A DNA stretch of 64,000 bases from Rhynchonema sp. JSB1_4 (taxonomy: Eukaryota; Nematoda; Chromadorea; Monhysterida; Xyalidae): the NCBI GenBank assembly GCA_030248065.1, contig JASAMV010003530.1, positions 62,001 to 126,000 of the forward strand, written 5' to 3'. Positions 25,901 through 39,100 of this stretch are shown piece after piece. The position numbers and the translations under genes are program-made. The notes beneath the pieces were generated by a model. It was not told where the DNA came from, did not search any database, and saw only the letters and a program-made list of their open reading frames with translations. Every line of letters begins with the position of its first letter. Position 1 is the stretch's first letter.

Positions 25901-28062
25901 TGCATCTGGGCAGCTGATGTTTCACCCGATGGCCGTTTCACTGATTGACCAGGTTCGGGTATGAGTCCGGTAACATCGGGCCTCGACTCGAATCTCGCAG
26001 CCACCGACGTCAGTGTCAACGCAGCCAATCGATTGAAAATCGACAGTAACGATGATTTGATGAGAGCGAGCAGAACATTCTCGTTCGAGACCAGCACGCG
26101 ACGTTTGTCGGGCGTCAAGTTGCGATCGACCGTGCCTGAACAAAGGATAATTGGATACACAATTTTGCGAGAAAAAATGGAAATAAAAAAAGCTGCAAAC
26201 CATTTTCAACGTCGATACAAATAATGAACACCGGATACTGTGCGCGGTTAAACTGTTTGTACGCATCGTTGACGATTTTGCAGACCTGCGAAGCACAAAA
26301 AGACAGGCATTTCACGCAGTGGTGGTGACTTGACGACCCAGCTGTGCTGCCATGAATGAAATAGTTTGTTGACTGATATTCTTGTGTTTTTTCATTGTCA
26401 TCAACCCCATGCGATAAAATACTTTTTCCTATCACACGAACTCAAAACGTTAATTTTTTAATCAAAACAACCTGATCAGAAGAACATCTTGCCCAACATT
26501 CGCTCACCTTCGGATAATCACAAGGTCGACGATTCACAAACACGAACTGTCTGTCGGTGCTTGACCGACCGTGACCATGGGTTACGGTAGACACGAAGCC
26601 GGAAAGCCTGAATTAGCAAGCACACCGGCTATTTCAAAGTTTTATCATGATTTGGAGCTGACACCATTCAGGCACTGGTTTTGGAGAAAAAAATGTTTCG
26701 TGATTGCACAATAAAAGGGCGAAAGTTCTTGAGAACAATGCTCAACAACGACGGAAAAAGTCCAACATAAACAAAACACAACAAATCAAATATTGATAAC
26801 CCAACGGGAGATTCAATCACCTGAATTGTTCGGCCTGTTTGACAGCCACATCATCCAGTCTGAATTCATCAGCGATCGATTCGCATATCGACGAATCCGC
26901 CTGATCAATCGCTACCATTGCGTCCAATTGTTTTGTGCCCAACACACTGCACACGTTGTCCCTCAGCGTGCGACCACCGTGCGTGCACACCAATGTGATC
27001 TTCTTCCTGAATCATCAAGGCCAGTCAATCCGGTCTCAGAACTGGACTTCAGTAAATGAATGAAAATGGAGAGAAAGCGTACTCAGTGCCCACGTGTGTG
27101 CACAACAATCGAACATCGGTGCTGATGAGAGCGTATGACTGTACAACACCCAACAGTTTGGCAAATTCACGTTTGACGTTTCGTTCGAGTTCCTTGCGTC
27201 GAACGGGCAGCGTATGGAACAGACCCGTCACGCGAACGGTTGTACCGGGCTGCAGACAAGGAAGTTTGTTTCACGTACATGTCGAAGCATGATCAAAATT
27301 GGGAGAATATCAACCTGTCTGGCAACATTGACTTTATTGCTGATCGCACCGTTGGAATCAAATGTGAGTGTGGTAGCGAGCTGTGCACTGGCTGTACGAG
27401 TGATCAACTCTACTTTTCTGCAAACAAATCGAAATTTAGCCTTTTTTAAAATCTCAACACAATAAAATACGGTCAACCTATCGAAACTCACGCGAGCGCA
27501 CACAATGCATTCAGCGCTTCACCGCGAAAACCGTACGAAGTAACAAATGGTAGATCATCAAACGTGGAGATTTTTGACGTGTGATGAGGCTTGCCTGAAA
27601 CCGCCTAGCTGACTCAAGATCAAGATAAACCTGGCCTGAAATTACAAGAAGCTCACAAATCAAATCGAAATTCTCTTCCTCAATGCCAGTTCCATTATCG
27701 ATCACCTCGATCAGTTCAAGTCCATGGTTCTTCAGACGAATTTCTGAATGCATCACAGAATCCACTGTGCAACTTGAGAATCCATCAAGTGACTTGCATA
27801 AATGAAAAAGTCCCTGTCTAAGTCGGGGCATCAACCAACCAACACTAGTTGCACCCGCATCGAGCGCATTCTCAACCAGTTCCTTACAAGCACTCGCCAA
27901 TGAGACGACCACTTGTGCGGTGCACAGGGATTTCACAACATCGGCATCAATGGGCTTGATGGTGGACTCCTTGTCTGTGACCGGTGCAATTGCAAGGTCT
28001 GGATCTGCGGCCGGATTTGTTGCTGCCATGTTCGTTGGTGGCTGGTTCTCGATGTTGCTCAT
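22984..28062 (-). CDS. PMS2: DNA mismatch repair endonuclease PMS2
   Basis: MutL-family subunit that pairs with MLH1 and nicks DNA after mismatch recognition. Nineteen exons run from 28062 down to TAA at 22984, giving about 820-830 residues (vertebrates about 860). ATPase motifs: [18 protein letters not shown] and GFRGEAL, followed by [14 protein letters not shown] and [18 protein letters not shown]. After a long variable linker (25442-26135) the C-terminal domain has [12 protein letters not shown] (24300-24335), the metal-binding DQHA(x)2E(x)4E motif of the endonuclease, then [12 protein letters not shown] and [11 protein letters not shown], so the nuclease site looks complete. An in-frame upstream ATG lies at 28125. 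Most junctions close; the junction of the small exons ending 23717 and starting 23641 does not phase as read, which may be an indel or a misjudged donor. Intron 12 holds a hAT-type MITE. Confidence 0.95.
24571..25038. mobile_element. hAT-type MITE with 8-bp target duplication
   Basis: The ends are inverted: CAGGGTTGGGCAAAAAA at 24571 and TTTTTTGCCCAACCCTG ending 25038. The 8-bp sequence AAGAAAAC flanks it on both sides (24563-24570 and 25039-25046). CAGGG termini with 8-bp duplications are typical of hAT transposons. The 468-bp interior has no transposase and is rich in AAAACG/CGTTTT fold-backs. It lies in PMS2 intron 12. A truncated copy in opposite orientation lies at 49784-49925. Confidence 0.85.
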
Positions 28063-28129
28063 GGTCGGGTGGCTGAAATTTTTGGTGTTTTTTGTGTATT
28101 CGTCCAAACTTGTGCAAGATAACATGTGA

Positions 28130-30900
28130 AATAACCAGTACTCGCTTGATCAACATTTTTGTCTCAGTCCCCAAACCCAACGTGGTCATTTTTCACACTT
28201 TCCATTCTTCATCTTTACTCACACAAACACAATCCCCCAGAATTCACTTCATTCCCTTTTGTTATCCTGCTTCTGACCAGACCACCAATCGCATCAACAA
28301 ACATGAGTGTATAACACAAGTGAGAAAAAGTGAAAGACAACATTCCCCCACCCGCAACTCTCAAAACCAGAGACAGGTTAGGGATGGCGGCAGGTAAAAT
28401 ATGTAAAAGTAAACAAATAGTGTACATGCACGCGTACAGCGTAGTGTCTGTCGTGCACAGCGCAACTGGAATCAGTACATGTATTGTTCCTTTGTCCAAT
28501 TGGTGGGGTTTATTTGCTCGAAAAATCATAAAATCTTACGCTCACACATCACGCACACACTCGTAGCACCGAAATACTACTCGCTATGAAACAGAAAGAC
28601 GCGCATAACTCGATATCTGATGCAGATTGTGCGAGACTCAGACAAAAACTAAGATGCCGACATGCAGAAATCAAGCTGTCACTCATTCAATCAATGATTA
28701 CTCAATTTGTTGCAAGTGGGACGGCAAAATTGTTTAGTTTTAGGTATTACACAACCCAACTGAGCTGCGCTGTGCGCTAAGTAACAAGAAACATGAACAG
28801 CAAGCGAAGATTAAAACGGGCAAACGCGACCAGTATCGCCAGTTTTTTCACATGTCACGAGAAAAAGCAACCAAAGTCAAAGTGCGCAGGCACGCTTGAG
28901 TGCAATGAACGCTTGTCCAGACAGAAACTCTGCGTCATCATGATATGCACATGATCGGAACGTATCGCAGCGTGATCAAACCAACCTGCCTGACGTTCAA
29001 AATATGATGTCACTCGGTTCATTCACCAGACTTTGTGTATGATTCTGCGAGTTGGCCACAAACCGCAACTGTACCGCAAACCGAAATGTTCCGTTATGGC
29101 TATCCAGTATCCACATGCGAACATACGCGACGTCAAAGAGCAAATGGTCCGCAATTACAAGACATTTACAAATTGGTCCGTTTTTACTGATGGCTACTGT
29201 TTCAGATACACGTGTATTTTACATTTCAAATGTATCATACGTGACGTGTTCCAAATCATAACTTGGGAAAGGTTCAACATTCATTTGAACCATTCACAAT
29301 ACCCAACCAACCCTAGTAATGCACCGACACAGTCCCTTCAACGGTTCGCACAATAATATCGCAAAACTTTTTACAATTTGTACAAAACACTTCAGCCAAA
29401 CACGGCCAAGTGACACGACTAAAATGGTGTTGTGTTTGTATGGGCCAACCTAAGTTGTGATTGTTATACAATGTCGCCCTTATTGACCATTTTGTGTACA
29501 TTTGTGTGAGTATATGCACAAGGCGCGAGACAATCATTTTATATTTGATTTGTCTTGACATGCGCGCAACATTTTACGATTATATTGGGTGCAACCTGGG
29601 TCAGATCACAATGGGTTTACAGCCCGGTGGGGCCCAGAACTGTACTCAATCCATTCATGCAAAGAATAAAACGTTTCTTGATGGACAACTGGTCTTCACT
29701 TTCACATTTTGTTGCAGAAAAACGCGATATGATTACCGACAATTTAGATTTGGAAATGACATGGTGTAAAATTATGGGTGGCACCCGTTGGGAAAACTAA
29801 CCAATGTGGAAGAAGACTATGGCGCAATTTCTCAGCCACTTGTACAACGTGGCAATGGTCAGGCTGAAAGTCAAACAGCACTTGCAACTTTCCGTTACAA
29901 ACAACGTGAAGAGAAATTTGATCATTTCGGCAAAAACCGATAACCGCAAAGTGATCGCTTGAACCAATTCTGTACACTTTATTCACAGCTCAAAATCCCA
30001 CAAAATAAAAATAATGACCACCGAAAGCTCTGTACACAAAATTATTACAGATATTTCAATTCAGGAAAACAAAGGAATATGCCATACAACCCCATCTCTA
30101 GCTAGTTATTCACAAACAAGTGTTTTGAACAAAAACAAAAGAAAACAATTATGTAATAAAACCTGCATGACTAAGGTTATCTAATCAACGTATCACCAAA
30201 TATCCTTGTGAAAACCCCAAAGACTGGATCAAGAATTCAACACAGGCAGGTTATGTACAATAAGATAATGCAATTGTGAATATATAAATCTGTGAAAAAG
30301 AGAATTTGCTTGAAATGTGAAACGACACATGAAAGCCTCGACAAATATATAGTGAAGTGTGTCACAGAAATAGACTTGATTAGATTTCTGAACCGTTCCG
30401 AACAAGGAACAACTTTCTGAATAAGTAAAGCAATGTTTCAAGGTCTAAGGTTGGTTTGAATGACCAAATGCCAATGTGGGAGACTTAACTTTGGCAAAAC
30501 ACTGGCGAAGTAAAAACACAATTGAATTTAACATTTTAGGCAGGTAGCACCGCTGGTAATTCTAGTGTTATAAAGATGCCAGTAAGATTGTATACAAAGT
30601 CTCTATTATTATTTGGTTGGAGGGGGGCAGTTCATCGCATGATTAGAGTAGAAGCTCCATAATGCAGCAAGGAGTACAGTACGCGTAAAACCTTAGCGAA
30701 AAAATGGGAGCTCGACGTGTCTGGAAGTGCAAATTTTGCAAAAAAAAACAATGAAATTATGAAATGCTCGAAAATGTCGATACGATTGTGAAAACTATGA
30801 TCAATCCCAGGTTGCTAAAATAAGACAAAAAGGTAAAAATTCCAAATAATGACAAATGATGTGACAAGATGATTGGCTGTACACCCTTATATACATAATG
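28130..30900. other. Gene-poor interval between PMS2 and FBXO25/32
   Basis: No exon of a recognisable family on either strand. It should hold the PMS2 promoter (right of 28062) and the 3' UTR of the F-box gene (left of 30907). Open frames here are short, low in coding character and lack paired splice signals. Confidence 0.5.
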
Positions 30901-30906
30901 TTTCAT

Positions 30907-33900
30907 TCACAGGAACATGAGCATGTCCACAAACTGTTGTGGTGTGACCCGGACGGTGGGCGCTCGACCCTCGCCGATACACGGATGACCGAGTTGCTGA
31001 AACGATTGCAAAGGCGTATAGTTTCGTATCATCTTAGTTTGAATACCATCTTTACGGATAAGAAAAGTTGCCCCATATCCCGCAAGTGACTGAGAGTTTG
31101 CCGGTGACGCCCAATGATTAACACTCTTGACAATTGCCGAAAATAAGGGTCCTAGAGGGCCGACTATACTTGCACATTGCACTGCAACATTCGTTCCAAT
31201 ACTGAACAGTCCATTATGTTACATGATTGGTCCATAAGAACAAAGTGTCATAAAATGGCAAAACGTCAACAAAACTTCAATCCAACCTTCCAAAACAGCG
31301 CCTTGCAATGACAGCAAATATGTATCATGTCGGCGTAGACCTCGCGAAGACCGTAATATCTAAAAGAAAACAAAAAACTTATAACAATTCAAAAAGAAAT
31401 CCGAAGCAAGAAAAAACTTGAAAACATCCAAAAACGCACCGTTTCAATTCGAAATATCGATGTCGCCAGCTGTAGTCGTGCTTGACAGGCGAATGTCGTC
31501 TTCGGTCTATCGACTGGATTTGCTCATCGGTGAAGTGAAATCTGCATGACAGTGTTAATTTTGTCATGCTGCTTTCAGGTTTTTATGTTTTGTTTTGAAT
31601 AACAAAAATACTTTCGGCAAACAAACTACCGGAAATAAGCAACAAATTAAATATCTGCTACATGTGAAACATTTGGGACCCTGCAGGATGTCGGACTGCA
31701 TTATTTCGACATGCGCTCTGATCAACGAGCCAATTTCGGGCGCAGCAATGTGGTGGTGCAAAGCTTCTGAATTTCCTAATGGATTCCTAAATGATTTTCT
31801 TCCAAATGTCAGTAAATCACAACTTATTGACAAAACGGCGGACGGGCAATTGAACAAGACCACGCTGAGCACGGCAAAAAGAGCACTGTCAAAAAGAGCA
31901 GAATTAAGAAGATCGACCAGGTCCTAGGTCAATGCAAGCCATTGGAACAAAACAAGAACTTTGTTCTTTGGCCCTGCTCCTCGTTCTTTGCTCAAAGCGG
32001 TCTTGCTCAGACCGGCTTTGCTCAATCGTCCAGCAAAACATGTCACCCACTCACCGACAAAGCGACTGCCACAATTTCTGTTCCGAGTCAACGAGTGAGA
32101 TGAGGGCTTCGTGCGCTTTCGAGGCGTCTAATAGACTTTGGTGATCGGGCAAACGACGCAGAATCGCACGGAAACATTCCTGAGGCAGATCGAGCAGTGT
32201 GACGCAGTCTTCGTTGCTTTCCGCTGGCTGCAATTAACTAACTGTCGGTTGATAGGTCAAAACGACACAGAAGATAGAGAAACTGGAAGTATTCTTAGAT
32301 TAAACACTTTGGCGATGCAGCCGTGGTCATGCAACGTTTGGTATTCTCAATACAGGCACATGTTTATTTGAATCTAAGAATAAGGAAGTTAGGTGCAAAC
32401 TGCATCTTGAGCTTTTGCACCTGAAGTGCCAGCTGCGTAAAAACTGTTAATTTTCACCTAAAGTTCCGCTATCTGGGTTCATATTTCACCTGGAAAATTT
32501 TGAAGTAAAAAACCCTGATTGCGATAAGCTACCAAACATCCGCGTCTCCAGGAAAATCTCCATGCACATGAGCCCTACGTGCCCCGATCACAAAAAGGAA
32601 CATGACCAAAACGGAACCGATTCGGATCACCAAATATGGTGCATCGCTTGTGTTTCCAATAAACAGACTGACCGTAGTTGGTGGCGTGTCACACAGCAAA
32701 TCGTAGAAATTGTGCACACTGTGCTGATGTGAATGGAGCAAGGATGGAGACCCGCAATGGTGACCTGGAACGTTGCGGAGTTACAAATTTGGACGAATTT
32801 GCTTCGTATTGACTGCAACCACACGATTCCCAAATAAAATCGCCAAACTACCCGAGATATATATTTCAGTTTGTAAATTGTTTTGATCCATAATCAAAAA
32901 TAGCGGCGGAACTGCGAGGAAGTGGCTTACATTGAGGACACACGCTGTGTAAGCAAAGACCAACGAACGAACCTTCATTCAAACCGCGCAGAAAGTCCTC
33001 AACCATTTCGCGAATGGTTGTCACCTGCGTGTATTGTTCGAGACCTGTGCAAAGATAATCGACAATATCGCTAAATTGAATCAAAAACAAGTAAAATCAA
33101 ATAAAGCGATGTCAAATTGGGTGATCGTATCGATTCGGACTGCCAGGCAGCGTGCGATTTTTGAATCGAGCACATAAAAGAGATTGACGCCACTAATTTC
33201 GACTAGCGTAGAGGATGTCCTCAGACAGCTGGTAACGATCCTTTACGCTGGTCGAAGTTAGTGGCATCTGTATATCTCTTCGTTCATTTCCTTAAATTCA
33301 TTAAAAAATCGCACGTGCACCAAATTTGATATCGGCCAACAAATAAATCATCAAAAAAACAGATAAAATCAAACAATTCACTAAATCCTGAAGGCGAACT
33401 CACTGTGCAAGACCATCACTTCAACGATGGACAGCAGTATTCTTCTCGCGGATCCACTCAAATTCTGTAGTTTGTCCCTGATCAGGATCTGCACGACCTT
33501 GCAGATGTAGTTGAAACGTTGCACATCACTGAACACACGGCCGAGGTCCAGTTTGTGAAATGCCTCCGACATCGATGTACAGCCAACGAACTGCAATGAG
33601 CGAGTGAAACATCATATAGTCATGTGGATGTGACATCAATTACGCTGGTCGAATGTTTTATACAGTCTGGTAGTCTTTAACATGACATGAGCTGACACGT
33701 AGTTCCGTAACCATACATAAAGAATAGTAACCAAACCGAATTCAGCAGATTGGAGTTCACTTCAAAAATATCGAGTACCGATCTCCGATCAACACTCGTG
33801 TTCGTGCACGCTAATACTCAACCGGAGCGGACTCAGACCGGGAATTCAGTCTCATATCACAACAATGAAATGCTAGTGATCAGAACACGAACCTCTTTGG

Positions 33901-34374
33901 ATTTGTTGGTCTTGACGAAGCAGTGCGGTTGGGAGAAACCTTCGGAGTCGGTGTCTGCAACAAAAAAAACATTTTTGAACTTTCAGAAAAATGCAATAAA
34001 TGTTGGAATACACAATTATGACAACAAATCGCACCATAGCTGTCCGAATTTCCATCACTTTCGGTCCCAGTTGTAGTCGTGGTGCCATAGGTCATAATGC
34101 CTTTCTCCGGTGAGTCCAACTTTCCATTCGATGATTCTGATACCCGTCGAAGACTTTCGTCCAATTGGAACATTTGCCTGTAACACCAAGATGAATGTTG
34201 CTTGATTGCAGCCTGATTTGACAAGGAAATAGATACAAAATTCACCAACGATGATGAATTCCGTTCCAATCGGTCTTCAGAGTTGATGGGTCTCAACTTT
34301 TTCCGCTCCCATCCCTCCTGCGTGCGCACCCACGAATCACCGTGGGAACGCCAGTCTTGTCCGTAGAAGGGCAT
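30907..34374 (-). CDS. F-box protein, FBXO25/FBXO32 (atrogin/MAFbx) family
   Basis: Substrate receptor of an SCF ubiquitin ligase. The N-terminus MPFYGQDWRSHGDSWVRTQEG is the family signature. Exons: 34374-34035, 33954-33893 (FVKTNKSKEV), 33590-33400 (SMSEAFHKLDLGRVF, RRFNY-type block), 33070-32969, 32718 to about 32625, 32227-32055 (F-box: LLDLPQECFRAILRRLPDHQ), 31541-31440 (RFHFTDEQIQS), 31359-31287 (YYGLREVYADMIHICCHC) and 30996-30907 (LGHPCIGEGRAP, VTPQQFVDMLMFL, TGA). The first exon reads through without the intron seen in some relatives and carries a threonine run. The end of the fifth exon is uncertain (several phase-0 donors). Vertebrate FBXO25 and FBXO32 arose from one ancestor, so the call is to the family only. 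Confidence 0.93.
33179..33281. repeat. Fold-back element, TTTACGCTGGTCGAA family
   Basis: Imperfect inverted arms, AGAGATTGACGCCACTAATT and AGTTAGTGGCATCTGTATAT, about 35-40 bp each, face one another around a short loop in an intron of the F-box gene. The core TTTACGCTGGTCGAA recurs singly near 33639, 39390, 40223 and 40769. Probably a MITE family with many solo arms. Confidence 0.55.
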
Positions 34375-34379
34375 CTCTA

Positions 34380-36095
34380 TGACTGGGTACTTCCGAGGAA
34401 AACGCGAGTCACTAACTTTTTTTGAAAAATTTGTATGATTTTACATTCTGAAGAACACAACGTTTAAGTAAAATAAAGCAAAAAGTGAATTGCACTGGGA
34501 TTTCGAAACCCGAGCTGGCAGCGTATCAAATTAGACAAAGAGCACTGATTTTTATGGCTGTCTACCGGCGGCCAGTTGTCTGTGAACATTTTTGGAAACG
34601 CCAAACAAACGGGGATGGCACATCAAAACAAAGTCTTATGACTCAGTCACAAGATCACGTAGCTGCTTTTTCAAGCGCGGAATAAACATAAGAGTTGTTC
34701 AAAACAACACTGTTTTTGAATTGTTCTGCGCACGGATACCACGAGTTATGGTGACACGAAAAAACCACACAGTGCGCGCGCGCAAAAGTGTAAACAAAGT
34801 GAAGTTGACGCTGATAGCACAGCAGCAAAGCAGCTGGATCCATGCCAACTGTGGCTCTGGTCTCTGCTGGTTCACTGAAGATGAGCACAAAAATATCATC
34901 AGCGATAAAACAGAGCAAAAAACAGAAATAGGTCCAGCAGCAAAGCTCCGGCGTTCCAAAGATTGTATCAGAGCCAGCCAGAGTCTTTCAACGACGGGAA
35001 GTTTTGGGTTCTGGAAAATTTACAGATAAGTAGCCTGGATCCGTCCATACTGAAAACATGTGACCACTTAGCGGGCAAGCGAGGGGCAATCTAACCGGGA
35101 CCAAAAAATATCTATGGCCGAAATGGAAAGCGAAAGCACTAAAAGTGGCGAAAAATAGCGTGGCAAGTCCCAACTGAAATAACAGCTGGGCACGTGCTGT
35201 GCAGCTAATCTATACATAGCGCAGTGAGCAGGCAGGCAGGCAGCAAGAGCTATGGCTCTCACGAAGCTTACACACAGCACAAGGGGGCACACACAGTCTA
35301 AATATACAGCTAGCAGGAGGAAGCACATGGCCTGTACTGAAGGTGCCACGCCACCAAGCAAGCAGCTGCAACCTATAGTAGTTGTAGTAGCGTACATAGT
35401 AAAAGCTGACAGCAGTCACCGGACAGATGGATGTATGTGGCGGGCAAAATAAATGCACTTGGGCATGTGTAGTAGTGCGCAAAAGAGCACACCAAACCAC
35501 ACGCACACACACATTGCTTTCACGTGAACAGAAAACATGTTATTTTCGCGCTGAAACATTTTCGTGTCATGTGCCCACACGTTATCTATTGCGCATTAGA
35601 CATTTACCGCACATAAAACGCGGGTCGAAAACCTAGTGCTCTGGTACAGAAATATATACCTATAGCAGGGTGGATGGCTGGTGGCTGTCGCAGCACATAA
35701 TGTATGCGGTGAATCTTTTATTATCAATTGGCCCGGTTCGTGACAGGCAATATTACAGAGACAGGGGACACCTTATTGGCCAATGTCCCACACACGTGAG
35801 TGGGCACGCAGGCAGGTGACCTCAAATTATGCCAAAAATAATCAAATATTCATGTACTGACCTAGTGAGATAGACAAACCCGCAATGTAATAATAATGTA
35901 ATGACATGTTGTAACGAACATCAATCACCCTGGCAACCGTTTACAACAAAGGTTGCCTGATCAAACAAGGACATAGAAAAACCGGGCGCGGCAACTTGAA
36001 CACCTGACTTAGTACATACATCAATGGACCATCGTAAAAACTAACAGAGAATGGATTCATTTGTGAATAACCATAAGTTTTGAAACTGACGACTG
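34380..36095. other. Gene-free interval between FBXO25/32 and MSH2
   Basis: No recognisable exon. Includes the presumptive promoter of the F-box gene near 34375-34500 and short GGCAGGCAGGCAGGCAG repeats near 35230. The open frames near 35070-35510 are low-complexity. Confidence 0.5.
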
Positions 36096-36101
36096 GTGAA
36101 T

Positions 36102-39100
36102 TCAAGCGTTCAAAACGTGCTGCACGGCAGCGCGCAGAGCGTCTGGATTGTCTCGAGCCAGCTGTTTCAGACGCTGCAGCGTTTCGGTGTTGTTCTTGTG
36201 ATTCAGCTCATCAAGTTTGTGAGTCGCTATCTGAATATGAAACGAATGGTTGCGGCAGAGCAGATAGTGATAAGATACAAGAAATTGATGAACAAATCTT
36301 TGACCTCAACAACATTCTCCGGAAATTTCACCGCGCGAGCCACGTCGATACCAAAGCTTTCGCTCGAGACACCTGTATTATGACAAGAAACTGAATGGAA
36401 AATAAACGCTGATGTTACACACAGAAACGACCGCTAAAGCAGAAAATGTGACGCTAATGAATGATCCAATTGAACAATGCCTCGGAAATCAAAGTATAGT
36501 AAATTTCCAAATTCGCTGCCGCACAGTAAAATACGCCCCATAGTTAATGTCACATTCTAAACCCGAACGCTAACCACGTGCAGTTCTGAAACATTGCGCA
36601 CACAGCTGCCTGGCTGGCTGGCAAGCTGCACGTGCGTCTAAACAACCAACCCTCTTCAATCTTGTACATCATGGTCACCCGACCGTCGACCGTACTGGCC
36701 AGCACATGCACATTTTGGACGTAGGGCAGTTGTTGGGATAAAGTGGCCATTTCGTGGAAATGAGTGGCGAACAAACATAAACAGCCGATATCGGTCGCTA
36801 TATGCCTGTAAAAAGCGAGGGCCAAAGACGGTGAGAAAAATTGAAAAAAGTGAGAAGAAAGTCAAATATACTCGGTTTAGAAAACAAAAAGGGGTGAACA
36901 TACTCAGCAATCGCATAGGCCAAGCCAAAACCATCGTATGTTGACGTGCCACGACCCAGCTCATCGATGACAACAAACGATTTGGCTGTTGCACCCTGTA
37001 AAAAGATAGGCAAAAACGTGTTTTTGTGGTCGGAATGAGATAAGAAGAATGAACAAACGCTCAGTGACAGTTCTAATGAAATCCGTTCGCATGATTTGGA
37101 TTAAGAAAAGCGTTTTCAGATAGAGCATCAATAAAACAGCCTTGCTTGATCAGTAAGTTGTATCGTGGATTTGAACTGACTGCGACCTTGGGATCCCATT
37201 AGGTGGTGCGTTTAGCAGCGGGGACAAAGCATCAGAAATCAAAACAAAAAGATCTGAAACATCTCTCACTTCGAGGATATTAGCGCAGTCCATCATCTCA
37301 GCCATGAACGTGCTCACAGCCTTCATTTGGTCGTCATTGGCACCGATTCGCGTGTAGATTGCATCCCTGTTATATCAGTGAGAAAATAAAAAATGTGCCC
37401 CTGAATAACACGCAGGTTATTATCATGCACGCCCATATCATCTAAACAGCACAGTATCTGTGGCGAAACAGACAAACGTCAAGTCCCACCTAACAGCCAG
37501 CGTCGCCTTTGTGCACGGCACAAAACAGCCGCATTGGGCCAACAGCACACAGATGGCCGCTGATCGAAGGTATGTACTTTTGCCGCCCATGTTTGGTCCG
37601 GTCACCACTTGCATCCGACTGGCTGCAAAAATACATCTCCGGGTTGACTCAAAATTTGAAAAATGTGATTGTGCTGAAAACCAATTCACACCAACTTCGA
37701 CTGTCCAGCTTGACATCATTGGGAATGTAGGATACTTGATCGGACGCTTCCAGACACGGGTGTCGGCAGTCAATCAGTTCGAGCGCGCCACATTCTATAA
37801 AACGTGAAACATTAGTAATAGCAGGAAGTTAGTTTAGTTTATAGCGTCGACACCCACTCAATAATACATAAATAAGAAGATTAAGTGAAAGAAGCATAAT
37901 TACAAGACCGGGTGTGGAGTTTACGGGCATGAAAATAAATACAAAACAGGGTGTGCAAGTTACGGGAATGAAAAATAAATACAAAACCAAGACAGGAAAC
38001 GGTGAGAAGGTGGACGAAATCACGGACAGACAGACACAGACAACATGCAATAGCAGGAAGTACTAGGTTGCTTTCCGGCACGTCAATGTTTTTAAACGAG
38101 GCACTGAAGTGCAGTCTACCGTCTTTATTGGGTCATGATCGGAACCGTGTTTTTCTGTCACTAGCATCGCAGCAAGTTGTTTTCAGGTGAGCTCATAAAC
38201 GTTAAAAAGAGTGCCTGCCAAACCATCACCAGTCCAACCTGAATCCATCAATTTCGGTCTGACATAAGGGGCTGGTGCGGCCGATGCGACCACTGCGAAT
38301 GCACATAGCACATCCAGTGTTGCCAGAACGTTCGAGAAATATCGAAGCGGCTCAACGTAGCCGGCTGAAATGTTTGTTATTATTTTGAAGTAACTTTTTT
38401 GAAGAATAGAATGTCGTTGAAATTGTCCACAGAACATCAATTTTGCTTATGTGGGGTTAGTGAAACATTTTTCTTGTTTGATAAGACCAGTCATGCACAT
38501 AAAAAGTTATATGGCTGGAAACCATCCACACCGACACTAATTCAGGATTTATGAAACATCACACACCCACCCACCTGCAATTTGTACCATGTGTTCAATA
38601 ATATCGCGCTGTGTGCTGTCATAGGCCTGTTTCAACTGCGTGCACTGTTCACTCAACTCAACCAGCGCACCGTTGGTGAACCGAACCCCGCCCCTTTGAG
38701 CGTCCACGATTTGATAGCGCTTGTTGCCGCGAAGTGCTTGTTCGTCCTGGCGGGTTAATTTTTTACTTCATTTTGATCGGAATCAATTTTGGTGATCGGT
38801 TCGGTATGGTATTGCCTTGGTCATGTGACTTCTTGCATCAACGCTATTTCGAGACTTAGTGATGGCCCTAATTTGGGCTCTATCGCCACCGCGTCCGGAT
38901 GCGGTCAACGGGATGTATATGGCGATGTCTCGTTCGATACGCATTCACGTCAGCCTGGGGACGCCAGCCACATCGCTAAATGGTGGTACACGGAAGTGAC
39001 GGACAATCACCAACCCACCATCTGTTCTGGACTGTTGACAATATCGACTGATCCCAATATGCGCCCTCTGAGCCCGACATTTGTCGTTTGACGAGGACGA

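Noticed and set aside
29033..29800. Short + strand frames between PMS2 and the F-box gene
   Set aside because: No family resemblance, no paired splice sites and ordinary base composition.
34177..34246. Intron inside the first FBXO25/32 exon
   Set aside because: The frame is open from the ATG to 34035 without it and closes in phase with the next exon.
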